The notes: a model not told the origin generated them from the sequence alone. A stretch of DNA of 34,276 nt from an uncultured Prevotella sp. (GCA_946405145.1 CAMJGE010000021.1:1-34276); one strand, 5' to 3'. Shown: positions 23,286-33,197, counted from the stretch's first letter. Numbers and translations are program-made.

Positions 23286-24816
23286 TATAATATTCGCGAT
23301 AAACTTGTTCGTCGGCTGCGGCATCGGTAAACACCTCGAGAAGCACAGGTCGTGTGCTATCTATATTTAATAAGGTGTCGATGCCGGCACGAAGCTGGGG
23401 CATATCGGAGGCAGAGAGATACACGACATCATTCTGCTGACAGATACCCTCGGCGCTGGTTTGATGCGTTGCGGCGACAAATGCATCGCGGGCAGGACTC
23501 TGCTCCAGACCAGGCAGCATGTTGAAGATGCCGCCCCGACCATTGTTGAGCAAGAGGATACGCAGATTACCACGCAGGTTCTGATTCCACAAGGCATTCT
23601 GATCGTAGAAGAAACTCAGGTCGCCAATGACACAGAACACCCGATCATCAGACACCACAGAGAAGCCTGCTGCCGTAGAGAGCGAACCCTCGATGCCGTT
23701 TACACCACGATTACACCACACAGGATGCTTGGCAAACGTGTTTGCCAGACGGATGGCGGTGCTGTTGGCATAATGGATTTGTGCCTCACCCACATAACGC
23801 TCAAAATACTTCACTGCTGCCATCTGGGAGTAGGCTGGTTCATAAGCATCGGCCTGCTGACGGATACGGGTAAGCAGCTCATCCCACTTCTGCATAAAGG
23901 GATGGGGCTCCATCACCATCATGAAACGGATATGATCAGCCACTGCCTCACCATCGCCTTGGAAGATGTGCGTGAGATTCATAAAAGTGTCATTGACCTC
24001 GCCTGTGGCATTCACCACCCATGTCTCCTTGGCTTTGCGCAAGAAGCGCTTCAGACGCTTGCTCACGATGGAGCCACCGATATAGAGTACGAAGTCTGGG
24101 AGATAAGTCTCATCATCACCAACGAGTGTTACAGCCTCATCGAAAAGCGGATTCATGGGTTGACCACTAATCAGTAAGGGGCGTTTGGCCTGCAGGAACA
24201 TACGAGTGATATGACTCAGTGTTGCTGGTGACATGTCGGCAGCAGCATATTCTATCTTTCGTTCTACTGGCAATAAGGGCACGCTGAAATCGAAGAGGGG
24301 TTCCGTGATGGGCACATTGATGTGCACTGGTCCACCCCCACCCTGCATCGCAGCAATGAGCGCCTCGTTGACAAGACGATTGCAGTACCAACGTTCGTCG
24401 TCATCGTGAGGCTCTGGCAGGGATACTGCCTTACGCACAAATCGTCCTAAGGCATCAGGCTGGGGCATCGTCTGTCCATCGAGCTGATCAATCCACGCCG
24501 CAGGACGATCTGCGGAAATCACCACCAAAGGGATATGCTGATAATAGGCCTCAGCAACTGCTGGGGCAAGGTTCAACAAGGCGGTACCACTGGTGGCACA
24601 CACCACAACAGGTTGGCGACGCGCCTGAGACATTCCTAAGGCATAGAACGCTGCAGAACGCTCATCAGTGACTGGATAGCATGCGATGTCAGGGCACTCG
24701 TTGAGATTATGCACGATGGGTGCATTACGACTACCCGGGCACACCACAGCATGACGCACACCATGGGCCACCAGCAGCGAAGTGAGTATATTTACTTGTT
24801 CTTTATTGCTATACAT
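23245..24816 (-). CDS. menD: SEPHCHC synthase
   Basis: Starting at ATG 24816 (MYSNKEQVNIL) gives 523 residues; the in-frame ATG at 24855 would overlap menF by 64 bp rather than 25. The thiamine-diphosphate enzyme joins isochorismate and 2-oxoglutarate. Motifs: VCPGSRNAP (near residue 27), ERSAAFYALGMS (catalytic Glu), ATSGTALLNLAPAVAEAYY, and the ThDP/Mg site VFCVIGDLSFFYDQNALWN followed by LLLNNGRGGIFNMLPG. The C-terminus RDIVKCNKDIVTD comes from the type I repeat and is probably not native. It is translationally coupled to menF. Confidence 0.95.
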   Translation of the reverse strand: MYSNKEQVNILTSLLVAHGVRHAVVCPGSRNAPIVHNLNECPDIACYPVTDERSAAFYALGMSQARRQPVVVCATSGTALLNLAPAVAEAYYQHIPLVVISADRPAAWIDQLDGQTMPQPDALGRFVRKAVSLPEPHDDDERWYCNRLVNEALIAAMQGGGGPVHINVPITEPLFDFSVPLLPVERKIEYAAADMSPATLSHITRMFLQAKRPLLISGQPMNPLFDEAVTLVGDDETYLPDFVLYIGGSIVSKRLKRFLRKAKETWVVNATGEVNDTFMNLTHIFQGDGEAVADHIRFMMVMEPHPFMQKWDELLTRIRQQADAYEPAYSQMAAVKYFERYVGEAQIHYANSTAIRLANTFAKHPVWCNRGVNGIEGSLSTAAGFSVVSDDRVFCVIGDLSFFYDQNALWNQNLRGNLRILLLNNGRGGIFNMLPGLEQSPARDAFVAATHQTSAEGICQQNDVVYLSASDMPQLRAGIDTLLNIDSTRPVLLEVFTDAAADEQVYREYYRDIVKCNKDIVTD

Positions 24817-25877
24817 CTTCTCATTGTATCTAATTTGGCTTCCGTCTCCTGCCATTCCTGTTCCTCTACGCTATCCTTCAGCAATCCACCACCTGCAAAG
24901 AGATGGCACACATCCTGCTCAATGTTCATGCAGCGAAGCGAGACATAAAGGGATGTCTGCGCCTGAGGATTCAACATACCCATAAAACCTGTGTAATAAC
25001 GACGGGGGGTATGCTCATGGCGGATGATAAAATCGAAAGCATTCTTCTTGGGCAGACCACAAACGGCTGGTGTGGGATGAAGTGACTGCAGGAGATTGCC
25101 AATATGTGCATTGTCAGGCAACGTGAAGTTGAAGTCACTGCGCAGATGCACCAGATTGGCAGCACGCACAGTAACGGGTCCTTCCTCCTTGAAGTCGCTG
25201 GCATACTGCTCCAGACATTCTGCGATATAGGTAGCCACCACACGCTGCTCCTGGATGTTCTTGGTGGTCCACATGATAGGCACATCCTTCAATGGCGCAT
25301 CGTATTTCAACAACTCCCCCTCTAGCTTCATGGTTCCTGCCAAAGCCATCGTCTGCCAGGCAGCGCCTTCACCCTTGAGCAGAATCTCAGGGGTAGCTGT
25401 CAGCCAGCAACCACTCTTCCCAGTCCATATCAAGGCAATAAACAGACGGGGATAAAGCTCACAGGCCTTGAGGAAGAAATCCAAAGGGGTCTGTGAATCC
25501 TGTCGTTGCTCATCTACACAACGAGCCAGCACAATCTTCTGGAAGGTACCCAACTCCAACTGCGAATGCTCATTGGCAAAGTCGATGGCATAGTGGGTAC
25601 GTGTGGCACCTGTAGGGCCAAAGCTATTGGCGAGGGGGATATCAAGCGACAAGTCAGAGAGGGCTGAGATGGGCATCTGCTGGATGCTATCAGGACGTAT
25701 CAGCAGGATGGGTTGTTCCTGTTTTATCTCAAAGGGGGCTATCACAAACCCACTTCTGCCATTCAGCTCTACACAAGAAAACAGTTCCGCTGGTGTCCCT
25801 TCGTTCTGGACTACCAGCGTCGCTTCGTCAGAATGAGGCTGACGAAAAAGGGCTATTCCTGTTATTTCCGACATCAC
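24792..25877 (-). CDS. menF: Isochorismate synthase
   Basis: The 361-residue chorismate-binding enzyme converts chorismate to isochorismate, the committed step. Features: LGTFQKIVLAR (active-site Lys region), ATPEILLKGEGAAWQTMALAGT, VRAANLVHLRSDF, HPTPAVCGLPKKNAFDFI and YYTGFMGML, with an acidic GGGLLKDSVEEQEWQETEAK end. It overlaps menI by 4 bp (ATGA) and menD by 25 bp, so the three are coupled. Synthase rather than salicylate or anthranilate activity is inferred from the operon. Confidence 0.94.
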   Translation of the reverse strand: MMSEITGIALFRQPHSDEATLVVQNEGTPAELFSCVELNGRSGFVIAPFEIKQEQPILLIRPDSIQQMPISALSDLSLDIPLANSFGPTGATRTHYAIDFANEHSQLELGTFQKIVLARCVDEQRQDSQTPLDFFLKACELYPRLFIALIWTGKSGCWLTATPEILLKGEGAAWQTMALAGTMKLEGELLKYDAPLKDVPIMWTTKNIQEQRVVATYIAECLEQYASDFKEEGPVTVRAANLVHLRSDFNFTLPDNAHIGNLLQSLHPTPAVCGLPKKNAFDFIIRHEHTPRRYYTGFMGMLNPQAQTSLYVSLRCMNIEQDVCHLFAGGGLLKDSVEEQEWQETEAKLDTMRRCIAIKNK

Positions 25878-26287
25878 CGTTTGGGATTTATAACGTAATT
25901 GGTGACACGCACGTTGGAGATCAGATCACCAATACTGTTCTTGATATCCACATTCCACACATGGAGCGTTGTGCCTTTATGCAACAGCTTCGCAAAGGCA
26001 GTCACGGTATCACCTTCAGAGACAGCCTGCACATGACTGCCACTGACCTCGATGCCTACACAAGCACAGCCAGGACAAAGGGAACAGGAACCTACACCAG
26101 CCACATTCTCTGCCAAGGCCAGCGAAGCACCACCACTCAGGAATCCAAAAGGCTGACGATTGCGCTCATCAACTTTCATACGTGCCATACAAGTATCGTC
26201 CTCGGGCGTGGATACAAACTCCATCCCGAGGGCGGTACTCAAATTTGGTTTTTCGTTAATAATATCTCTTATCTTATCTACGTTCAC
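25874..26287 (-). CDS. menI: PaaI-type hotdog thioesterase, probable DHNA-CoA thioesterase
   Basis: The 137-residue hotdog protein contains RQPFGFLSGGASLALAENVAG (the active-site helix with acidic Glu), a Cys-rich CSLCPGCACVGIEVSGSH stretch and VWNVDIKNSIGDLISNVRVTNYV. Being first among the men genes and overlapping menF by 4 bp, it most likely hydrolyses DHNA-CoA to DHNA. The assignment depends on context, as PaaI-type enzymes have varied substrates. Confidence 0.8.
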   Translation of the reverse strand: MNVDKIRDIINEKPNLSTALGMEFVSTPEDDTCMARMKVDERNRQPFGFLSGGASLALAENVAGVGSCSLCPGCACVGIEVSGSHVQAVSEGDTVTAFAKLLHKGTTLHVWNVDIKNSIGDLISNVRVTNYVINPKR

Positions 26288-26351
26288 TTTCTTATTTTTA
26301 CCTTTTTACCCTTTTACTTTTTTACCTTTTCACCTTTTTACTTTTTTACTT
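26288..26351. repeat. Low-complexity GTAAAAAG-type repeat before menI
   Basis: On the minus strand, about seven variants of the unit GTAAAAAG, with GTAAAAGG and GTGAAAAG forms, fill the whole gap between the ROK stop codon and the menI start. The purine-rich leader could act as an enhancer of translation and can vary in length by slippage. Confidence 0.7.
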
Positions 26352-27332
26352 TTACTTAAACAGTGAGTACTCAGGGACGTTCCAAGCCAAGGCACTTGCA
26401 CCCAGCACATCACGCTCACGGTTATTCAACTTTGAGCAAAGGATCTTCACCTTTCCACGAAGGTTGCCAAACACATGCTCATTAAATGCTTCATCTACAG
26501 GTTCTACCAACCATTTTCCTGCACGTGAGATGCCACCAGTGAAGATGATAGCCTCAGGATCGACAACAGAAGCATAATTAGCCAATCCCATTCCAAGGTA
26601 ATGACCTGTAATACGGAAGACCTCAATAGCCATCTCATCACCCTTGTCACAACACTCTGCAATCGTACGAGGCGACAGCTTCTCCAAATTACGCAGCAAA
26701 GAGGGCGCATCAGATTCTGCCATCAGTTCACGAGCCGTCTCAACAATACCATTGGCACCAACATAAGCCTCGAGGCAACCTTCATGCCCACAGCCGCACT
26801 TCCTACCCTGATGGACGATACAGGTATGTCCAAATTCACCCGCGAAGCCGAAATGACCTACATGCTCCTTTCCTTCTGAGAAGAAGCAACTGCCTATACC
26901 AACGCCCAGACTGATGATGATGAAATTCTTCATACCATGAGCACTGCCAAACGTATATTCACCAAGGGCAGAGATATGTGCATCATTGGAGAGAGCCACA
27001 GCCAGACCCATACGGTCGCGAAGCATCGCAGCCAAAGGAACAATACCCTTCCAAGGCAGATTGGCAGCATTCTCAATACATCCGGATACAGAGCTGGCGC
27101 TGGGGGCACTGACACCCACAGAGCGGATAGTCTCATAACCACCATTTTCCTCTACCAGTGTTACGATCTTTTCGCTCAGGACTGTTACGAAAGTATTCAC
27201 ATCAGGGTAGTCTTCGGTAGAAAAAGAATCTTCAGCAATGATATTGCCTCGTACGTCAACAATAGCATAAGTTGTAGATTCATTACTGATATCTACCCCA
27301 ACGACTTTCGATTTGATATTATACTCTTCCAT
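26352..27332 (-). CDS. ROK-family sugar kinase (glucokinase-like)
   Basis: The 326-residue protein has the ROK layout: N-terminal phosphate loop VVGVDISNEST, catalytic Asp117 in LSNDAHISALGEY, GEFGH (165-169) with zinc ligand His169 and CGCGHEGC (Cys179, Cys181, Cys186), and IIFTGGIS near the end. A DNA-binding domain is missing, so it is a kinase rather than a ROK repressor. Substrate is probably glucose or a hexosamine. Its own promoter lies at 27374-27405, and it may be cotranscribed with the men genes 64 bp downstream. Confidence 0.9.
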   Translation of the reverse strand: MEEYNIKSKVVGVDISNESTTYAIVDVRGNIIAEDSFSTEDYPDVNTFVTVLSEKIVTLVEENGGYETIRSVGVSAPSASSVSGCIENAANLPWKGIVPLAAMLRDRMGLAVALSNDAHISALGEYTFGSAHGMKNFIIISLGVGIGSCFFSEGKEHVGHFGFAGEFGHTCIVHQGRKCGCGHEGCLEAYVGANGIVETARELMAESDAPSLLRNLEKLSPRTIAECCDKGDEMAIEVFRITGHYLGMGLANYASVVDPEAIIFTGGISRAGKWLVEPVDEAFNEHVFGNLRGKVKILCSKLNNRERDVLGASALAWNVPEYSLFK

Positions 27333-27373
27333 TTTTAGAAAAACATGATTTTAGTTATAGTTCTTTTTTGTGG

Positions 27374-27405
27374 CAAAAATAATTATTTTTTCTATACTAT
27401 GCAAA
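27374..27405 (-). promoter_or_regulatory. Promoter of the ROK gene
   Basis: Minus-strand TTTG (27405-27402) and TATTTTTG (27381-27374) are 20 nt apart, a clean match. An inverted repeat TGCAAA-TC-TTTGCA (27400-27413) covers the -33 element, so a repressor could act there. Confidence 0.75.
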
Positions 27406-27442
27406 TCTTTGCACATTTTTTTTGCAAATATTTACCCTAACC

Positions 27443-27473
27443 TTGCTTTTTTCGCAAGAAATTCGTAACTTTG
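27443..27473 (+). promoter_or_regulatory. Promoter of lysS
   Basis: TTG (27443-27445) and TAACTTTG (27466-27473) are 20 nt apart. A small hairpin CTTGC...GCAAG overlaps the -33. Transcription beginning near 27479 rules out the in-frame ATG at 27422. Confidence 0.75.
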
Positions 27474-27505
27474 CAGCCATAAAAGCAAAAAGAACAGAGA
27501 AAAAG

Positions 27506-29293
27506 ATGAACGTTTTAGAACTTAGTGAACAAGAAATCGGAAGGCGTCAGAGCCTTCAGGAACTTCGCTCGATGGGTATTGACCCCTATCCTGCTGCTGA
27601 GTATCCTGTAAATGCATGGAGTACAGATATCATAGAAAATTTTGAAGATTTACCAGTCATTGGCAAGGATGAAGAAGGAAATGACGTGCGTGAGACCGCC
27701 ACACCCGAAAACAGCCGTATGGTAAGCATCGCAGGCCGTATCATGAGCAAGAGCATCATGGGAAAGGCTGCCTTTGCCAAGTTGCAAGACTCAAAGGGTC
27801 GCATACAGGTGTACGTTCAGCGCGACTCCATCTGTCCTGATGAAAACAAAGACCTATATAATATAGTATTTAAGAAGCTGTTGGATCTGGGTGACTTCAT
27901 TGGTGTGAAGGGCTATGTGTTCCGCACCAAGACTGGCGAGATCAGCGTTCACGTGATGGAGCTTACTGTGCTCAGTAAGAGCTTGAAGCCCCTGCCAGTG
28001 GTTAAGACCGATGCTGACGGCAAAGTATATGATGCTTTCGACGATCCTGAGCTGCGCTATCGCCAGCGCTATGTTGACCTTATCGTCAACGCAGGCGTGA
28101 AAGACACTTTCCTGAAGCGTGCCACCATCATCCGCACCCTGCGCCGCATCCTCGACGATGCAGGCTATACAGAGGTTGACACCCCTATCCTGCAGAACAT
28201 TGCAGGTGGTGCCTCAGCCCGTCCATTCATTACGCATTTCAACGCCCTCAATCAAGATATGTACATGCGTATCGCCACAGAGCTCTATCTGAAACGCCTC
28301 ATCGTAGGTGGCTTCGAGGGTGTGTACGAGATGGGCAAGAACTTCCGTAACGAAGGTATGGACAAGACCCATAACCCTGAGTTCACCTGCATGGAACTCT
28401 ACGTGAGCTATAAGGACCTGCTGTGGGGTATGACCTTCACAGAGAACATGCTGGAGCAGATCTGTACTGCCGTGAATGGCAAGCCCGAGGTGGAGATCGA
28501 TGGTAATATCATCTCGTTCAAAGCGCCTTTCCGCCGTCTGCCTATCCTCGATGCCATCAAGGAGAAGACTGGTTTCGACTGCGACGGCAAGAGCGAGGAT
28601 GAGATCCGTGCCTTCTGTCTCTCTAAGGGTATGGAGGTCGATGAGACCATGGGTAAGGGAAAACTTATCGACGAGCTCTTCGGTGAGTTCTGCGAGGGTA
28701 CTTTCATCCAGCCCACGTTCATCACCGACTATCCCGTGGAGATGAGTCCTCTCACCAAGATGCATCGTTCTAAGCCTGGTCTTACCGAGCGTTTTGAGCT
28801 GATGGTAAATGGTAAGGAGCTTGCCAATGCCTATTCAGAGCTCAACGACCCCATCGACCAGGAGGAGCGTTTCGTAGAGCAGATGAAGCTTGCTGACAAG
28901 GGCGACGACGAGGCGATGATTATCGATCAGGACTTCCTGCGTGCCCTGCAGTATGGTATGCCGCCTACCTTTGGTATCGGTATCGGCATCGATCGCTTGG
29001 TAATGCTGCTCACAGGTAAGTTTGCCATTGGTGAAGTGATGCTGTTCCCACAGATGAAGCCAGAGAAGAAGGCACCTCAGAGCACCGTTGCCGAATGGGC
29101 AGAGATTGGTGTCACCGAGGAGTGGGTTCCTGTGCTCCGCAAGGCTGGTTTCAACCTCATCCAGAACATCAAGGACGAGAAGCCCCAGGGACTGCAGCAG
29201 AAGATTGGCGACATCGTCAAGAAATACAAGCTCGACATGACCAAACCCTCTGTCGATGAAGTCGCAGCTTGGATTGAAAAGGCTAAAGAATAA
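27506..29293 (+). CDS. lysS: Lysyl-tRNA synthetase, class II
   Basis: The 595-residue enzyme begins [11 protein letters not shown]. An OB-fold anticodon-binding domain (about 65-175, [28 protein letters not shown]) precedes the class II core: motif 1 [28 protein letters not shown], motif 2 [20 protein letters not shown] and motif 3 [15 protein letters not shown]. The C-terminal about 75 residues, after FPQMKPE, form an extra domain ([20 protein letters not shown]) usual in Bacteroidota LysS. It is first in a plus-strand group with gpsA, pgi and a HAD gene. Confidence 0.97.
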   Translation: MNVLELSEQEIGRRQSLQELRSMGIDPYPAAEYPVNAWSTDIIENFEDLPVIGKDEEGNDVRETATPENSRMVSIAGRIMSKSIMGKAAFAKLQDSKGRIQVYVQRDSICPDENKDLYNIVFKKLLDLGDFIGVKGYVFRTKTGEISVHVMELTVLSKSLKPLPVVKTDADGKVYDAFDDPELRYRQRYVDLIVNAGVKDTFLKRATIIRTLRRILDDAGYTEVDTPILQNIAGGASARPFITHFNALNQDMYMRIATELYLKRLIVGGFEGVYEMGKNFRNEGMDKTHNPEFTCMELYVSYKDLLWGMTFTENMLEQICTAVNGKPEVEIDGNIISFKAPFRRLPILDAIKEKTGFDCDGKSEDEIRAFCLSKGMEVDETMGKGKLIDELFGEFCEGTFIQPTFITDYPVEMSPLTKMHRSKPGLTERFELMVNGKELANAYSELNDPIDQEERFVEQMKLADKGDDEAMIIDQDFLRALQYGMPPTFGIGIGIDRLVMLLTGKFAIGEVMLFPQMKPEKKAPQSTVAEWAEIGVTEEWVPVLRKAGFNLIQNIKDEKPQGLQQKIGDIVKKYKLDMTKPSVDEVAAWIEKAKE

Positions 29294-29294
29294 T

Positions 29295-29365
29295 TTTTAG
29301 ACAGAAGAACATAAGGACATATTTAAGACTTCGCCAATTAAATTCTGTTCTTTTGTTCTTATGTC
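29295..29365. repeat. Intergenic inverted repeat, type II copy B
   Basis: TTTTAGACAGAAGAACATAA (29295-29314) faces TTCTTTTGTTCTTATGTC (29348-29365). The outer arms match copy A at 20632-20717 almost exactly, while the centre differs. It occupies the lysS-gpsA gap. Confidence 0.75.
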
Positions 29366-29382
29366 AAAAAGAAAAAGAAGAT

Positions 29383-30378
29383 ATGTACGACTGTGGTAAG
29401 ATAGCGATTATCGGAGGTGGCAGCTGGGCAACAGCGATTGCCAAGATTGTGGTGGGGCACACTCACCACATCGGATGGTATATGCGCCGCGATGATCGTA
29501 TTGATGATTTCCGTCGTCTGGGGCATAACCCCGCCTATCTCACCAGCGTTCATTTCAATACCGACGAGATCTATTTCGACAGCGACCTGAACCGTATCGT
29601 GCAGCAGTACGACACGCTGGTTTTCGTCACCCCCTCACCCTATCTGAAGAGCCATCTGAAGAAACTCAAGTCGCGCATCCGCGACAAGTTCATCCTGACG
29701 GCAATCAAGGGTATCGTGCCTGATGAGAATCTGGTCTGCTCAGAATATTTCCATCAGGTTTATGACGTGCCTTATGAGAATCTGGCATGTATAGGCGGAC
29801 CCTCGCATGCTGAGGAAGTGGCGCTGGAGCGCCTCTCCTATCTGACAGTAGGCTGTGCCGATCGTGACAAAGCACAGGCTTTCTGCGATGTGCTCTCCAG
29901 TGATTTCATCAAGACGAAGACTTCTTCCGACGTAGTAGGCATCGAATATTCCTCTGTATTGAAGAATGTATATGCCATTGCTGCTGGTATCTGTAGTGGT
30001 CTGAAATACGGCGACAACTTCCAGTCAGTCCTTATGGCGAATGCCGTACAGGAGATGAACCGTTTCCTCACCGCTGTCTATCCGCTGGAGCGTAACATCT
30101 ACGACTCCGTCTATCTGGGTGACCTGCTCGTGACAGGCTACTCCAACTTCTCCCGTAACCGCACCTTCGGATCAATGATTGGTAAGGGCTACAGTGTTAA
30201 GTCGGCACAGATAGAGATGGAGATGATTGCCGAGGGTTACTTCGGCACGAAATGTATGAAGGAGATCAATCGTCACTGTCATGTCAACATGCCCATCCTC
30301 GATGCAGTCTATAACATTCTCTATGAGCGCATCGCGCCGCAGATTGAGATCAAGCTGTTGACGGACTCGTTTAGATAA
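29383..30378 (+). CDS. gpsA: Glycerol-3-phosphate dehydrogenase [NAD(P)+]
   Basis: The 331-residue enzyme begins MYDCGKIAIIGGGSWATAIA, where GGGSWA is the dinucleotide-binding loop. An upstream in-frame ATG at 29353 lies inside the repeat and is unlikely. Other features are LVFVTPSPYLKSHL, ILTAIKGI, GGPSHAEEVA and the catalytic lysine region SSVLKNVYAIAAGICSGLKYGDN. It makes sn-glycerol-3-phosphate for phospholipids. It follows lysS with a type II repeat in the gap and precedes pgi by 45 nt. Confidence 0.95.
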   Translation: MYDCGKIAIIGGGSWATAIAKIVVGHTHHIGWYMRRDDRIDDFRRLGHNPAYLTSVHFNTDEIYFDSDLNRIVQQYDTLVFVTPSPYLKSHLKKLKSRIRDKFILTAIKGIVPDENLVCSEYFHQVYDVPYENLACIGGPSHAEEVALERLSYLTVGCADRDKAQAFCDVLSSDFIKTKTSSDVVGIEYSSVLKNVYAIAAGICSGLKYGDNFQSVLMANAVQEMNRFLTAVYPLERNIYDSVYLGDLLVTGYSNFSRNRTFGSMIGKGYSVKSAQIEMEMIAEGYFGTKCMKEINRHCHVNMPILDAVYNILYERIAPQIEIKLLTDSFR

Positions 30379-30423
30379 TAGAAACATATTTTTAACGAAA
30401 TAACAAAAAAACAAACAAGATCT

Positions 30424-31779
30424 ATGAGCAACATCAGATTAGACATTTCGAAAGCCGCCTGTTTCCTGAAGGCAGGCGCAGTAGAGGCTTTTGAGCCTCA
30501 GGTAAAAGCCGCTCAGAAGGCACTTGAAGAGGGAACATGCCCTGGTAATGATTTCCTGGGATGGCTCCACCTGCCATCAAGCATCACACCTGCTTTCCTC
30601 GATGAACTGCAGGCTTGTGCCAACGTGCTCCGCGAGAACTGCGAGGCTATCGTTGTAGCTGGTATCGGTGGTTCTTACCTCGGTGCCCGTGCCGTCATTG
30701 AGGCACTCAGCAACAGCTTCGCTTGGCTGGTAGCCGACAAGAAGAACCCCACCATCCTCTTTGCAGGTAACAATATCGGTGAGGACTACCTCTTTGAACT
30801 GACAGAGTATCTGAAAGGCAAGAAGTTCGGTGTTATCAACATCTCTAAGAGTGGTACTACTACAGAGACAGCCCTTACCTTCCGTCTGCTGAAGAAGCAG
30901 TGCGAGGAGCAGCGTGGCAAGGCTGAGGCCAAGAAGGTGATTGTAGCTGTAACTGACGCCAAGAGAGGTGCTGCCCGCACCTGTGCTGACAAAGAGGGTT
31001 ACAAGAGCTTCATCATCCCCGACAACGTGGGTGGTCGCTTCTCTGTTCTGACCCCAGTTGGTCTGCTGCCTATCGCCTGCGCTGGTTTCAATATCAAGGA
31101 ACTGGTTGGCGGTGCCCAGGATATGGAGAAGGCATGTGGCAAGGATGTACCTTTTGCAGAGAACCCCGCAGCCCAGTATGCTGCCGTACGCAACAGCCTG
31201 TACCAGAACGGCAAGAAGATTGAGATCATGGTGAACTTCCAGCCTAAGCTCCACTTCATGAGTGAGTGGTGGAAACAGCTCTACGGTGAGTCTGAGGGTA
31301 AGGACAAGAAGGGTATCTTCCCCGCCAGTGTTGACTTCACTACCGACCTCCACTCTATGGGACAGTGGATCCAGGATGGTGAGCGTACCATCTTCGAAAC
31401 TGTCATCAGCATTGAGGAGCCTGAGAAGAAGCTGCTCTTCCCCTCTGATGAGGAGAACCTCGACGGACTGAACTTCCTGGCTGGCAAGCGTGTGGATGAG
31501 GTGAATAAGATGGCTGAGCTCGGTACCCGTCTGGCTCACGTTGATGGTGGTGTTCCTAACATCCGCATCACGATGCCTCGTCTCACAGAGCGTTATCTCG
31601 GACAGCTCATCTACTTCTTCGAGATTGCCTGCGGTATCAGCGGCAACCTGTTGGAGGTTAATCCGTTCAACCAGCCTGGTGTAGAGGCTTACAAGAAGAA
31701 TATGTTTGCCCTGCTCGACAAGCCTGGCTACGAGGCAGACTCTAAAGCCATCAAGGAGCGCCTGGCCAAAGAGAGCTAG
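30424..31779 (+). CDS. pgi: Glucose-6-phosphate isomerase
   Basis: The 451-residue enzyme interconverts glucose-6-phosphate and fructose-6-phosphate. The short bacterial form shows [37 protein letters not shown] (phosphate-binding), [16 protein letters not shown] and the C-terminal [19 protein letters not shown] with catalytic residues. The frame is intact. Its stop codon is part of a 9-bp tandem repeat (31776-31806) reaching to the next gene's start. Confidence 0.97.
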   Translation: MSNIRLDISKAACFLKAGAVEAFEPQVKAAQKALEEGTCPGNDFLGWLHLPSSITPAFLDELQACANVLRENCEAIVVAGIGGSYLGARAVIEALSNSFAWLVADKKNPTILFAGNNIGEDYLFELTEYLKGKKFGVINISKSGTTTETALTFRLLKKQCEEQRGKAEAKKVIVAVTDAKRGAARTCADKEGYKSFIIPDNVGGRFSVLTPVGLLPIACAGFNIKELVGGAQDMEKACGKDVPFAENPAAQYAAVRNSLYQNGKKIEIMVNFQPKLHFMSEWWKQLYGESEGKDKKGIFPASVDFTTDLHSMGQWIQDGERTIFETVISIEEPEKKLLFPSDEENLDGLNFLAGKRVDEVNKMAELGTRLAHVDGGVPNIRITMPRLTERYLGQLIYFFEIACGISGNLLEVNPFNQPGVEAYKKNMFALLDKPGYEADSKAIKERLAKES

Positions 31780-31806
31780 AAAATCTAGTAAACCTAGTAA
31801 GCCTAG
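31776..31806 (+). repeat. 9-bp tandem repeat bridging pgi and the HAD gene
   Basis: CTAGAAAAT, CTAGTAAAC, CTAGTAAGC and CTAG run from the pgi stop codon to the base before the downstream ATG. Length change in multiples of 9 would alter the spacing without disturbing either frame. Confidence 0.8.
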
Positions 31807-32535
31807 ATGTACTCCCTGGCAATCATAAAATACTTAGAAGAACACGGCTTTGAGGCATTCCGCCCCAAAGCCGTGCTTTTCGATATGGACGGCGTTCTCT
31901 ACGACTCCATGCCTAATCACGCCATTGCCTGGCAGGAGAGCATGGCTAAGTTCGGTATCCACATGACAGCCGACGATGCCTATGCCACTGAGGGGGCTCG
32001 TGGCGTAGATACCATCCGACAGATGGTATTCCAGCAGCAACGTCGCGAGATCGACGAGGCTGAAGCCCAACGTATGTATGATGAGAAGAGCCGTATCTTC
32101 CATAGTCTCCCTGAGGCACCACTCATGCCTGGCATCCTCGAGCTGATGCAACAGATACATGCTGCAGGCATCCTATGCGGCATCGTGACAGGTAGTGGAC
32201 AGCTGCCACTGATAGAGCGTCTAAAAAGGGATTTCGGTACTTTCGTAGATGAGGCACACATCACTACCGCCTATGATGTAAAGCAAGGGAAACCATCGCC
32301 CGATCCCTATCTGATGGGACTCCAGAAGGTAGGTGGACTTCAATCCAACGAGGCTATTGTCATAGAGAATGCACCCTTAGGTGTACGTGCCGGACACGCA
32401 GCACATATCTTTACGATAGCTGTCAACACGGGACCTTTGGCTAATGAGGAGCTCTTAGGTGCTGGAGCCGACCTCATCTTCCCAACGATGGTAGAACTCA
32501 GTTGCTGTTGGCAGAAACTGGTTCCTACCCTTTAA
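31807..32535 (+). CDS. HAD-superfamily hydrolase, beta-phosphoglucomutase-like
   Basis: The 242-residue protein has HAD motif I VLFDMDGVLYDSMP (Asp nucleophile pair), a helical cap, motif II IVTGSG, motif III lysine in KQGKPSPDPYL and motif IV VIENAPLGVRAG. The DxD and cap fit the beta-phosphoglucomutase/sugar-phosphatase group. About 18 residues precede motif I, slightly more than usual. It is coupled to pgi, suggesting a role with hexose phosphates. Its stop codon abuts that of the convergent DUF4738 gene with no spacer. Confidence 0.88.
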   Translation: MYSLAIIKYLEEHGFEAFRPKAVLFDMDGVLYDSMPNHAIAWQESMAKFGIHMTADDAYATEGARGVDTIRQMVFQQQRREIDEAEAQRMYDEKSRIFHSLPEAPLMPGILELMQQIHAAGILCGIVTGSGQLPLIERLKRDFGTFVDEAHITTAYDVKQGKPSPDPYLMGLQKVGGLQSNEAIVIENAPLGVRAGHAAHIFTIAVNTGPLANEELLGAGADLIFPTMVELSCCWQKLVPTL

Positions 32536-33117
32536 TCACACACCATCTTCGTCGGTAACCTGATTCTCCTGGGGCTGTTGTTCCTGGGTGCTGTTGGTAT
32601 CCATCTGGTCATCCCGTTTGATGCTCACAGTGCCAAAATTGCTGACAGTCACCACCAAGGGGATATATTCATCAGTCTGGGGATGGCTCACACTACCGGC
32701 AAACACCAGGTTGTTACCATCAACCTTATCAAACACCAGACCTTCCAGGATACCTGTCTTCCGGTAATCATCGTCAAGCTGGGCATCAAAGTTTGCCTTC
32801 GTAAACACCTTCTTGAAGAACACGCTACCGTCGGCACGGATAATGCGAAGCGTGATACGATTATCCACGAATTTCTGTCCTGTCTCATCCTTCACCATGC
32901 GCAGACTGTCATCAGCCTGGCGGTTGATAATCACCTGATAGCCCTTGGTGAGCCACTCCACATCCTGCTTCTGATCGTAGGGCTGCATGCGGATAGGTGC
33001 CTTAGGCTTCTCTTTCTCGATGGTGGGGACGATAATATTCTGACTCTCTTTCTTCTTCCCGCAGCTGATGGCCAGAACAGCTATCAGCAGGGCAGTAAGC
33101 AGTTGTATTTTCTTCAT
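32536..33117 (-). CDS. DUF4738-type lipoprotein
   Basis: Start at 33117 gives 193 residues; the ATG at 33165 would add 16 residues before the signal peptide and lies upstream of the likely transcription start. MKKIQLLTALLIAVLAISC ends in a lipobox LAISC with lipid-bearing Cys19, then KKKESQN. The mature part (about 45-165) resembles DUF4738 proteins of Bacteroidales (KGYQVIINRQADDSLRMV, RIIRADGSVFFKKVF, PLVVTVSNFGTVSI). The tail is Gln/Asn/Glu-rich. Envelope localisation is likely; function unknown. Family assignment from memory of the pattern. Confidence 0.75.
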   Translation of the reverse strand: MKKIQLLTALLIAVLAISCGKKKESQNIIVPTIEKEKPKAPIRMQPYDQKQDVEWLTKGYQVIINRQADDSLRMVKDETGQKFVDNRITLRIIRADGSVFFKKVFTKANFDAQLDDDYRKTGILEGLVFDKVDGNNLVFAGSVSHPQTDEYIPLVVTVSNFGTVSIKRDDQMDTNSTQEQQPQENQVTDEDGV

Positions 33118-33136
33118 TGCGTTGTTTATTTTTCGG

Positions 33137-33144
33137 CAAAGATA
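33137..33144 (-). promoter_or_regulatory. -7 element of the DUF4738 gene
   Basis: TATCTTTG on the minus strand, 20 nt upstream of the start codon. A TTG about 18 nt further upstream is a possible -33. Confidence 0.65.
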
Positions 33145-33197
33145 CGAAGTTTTTCCGAAAATCAATATTTTTTTTCAGCTAATTGCGTTTTTTTTAC

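Noticed and set aside
27422..27505. Longer N-terminus for LysS
   Set aside because: Those codons cover the promoter; the homologous protein starts at [11 protein letters not shown].
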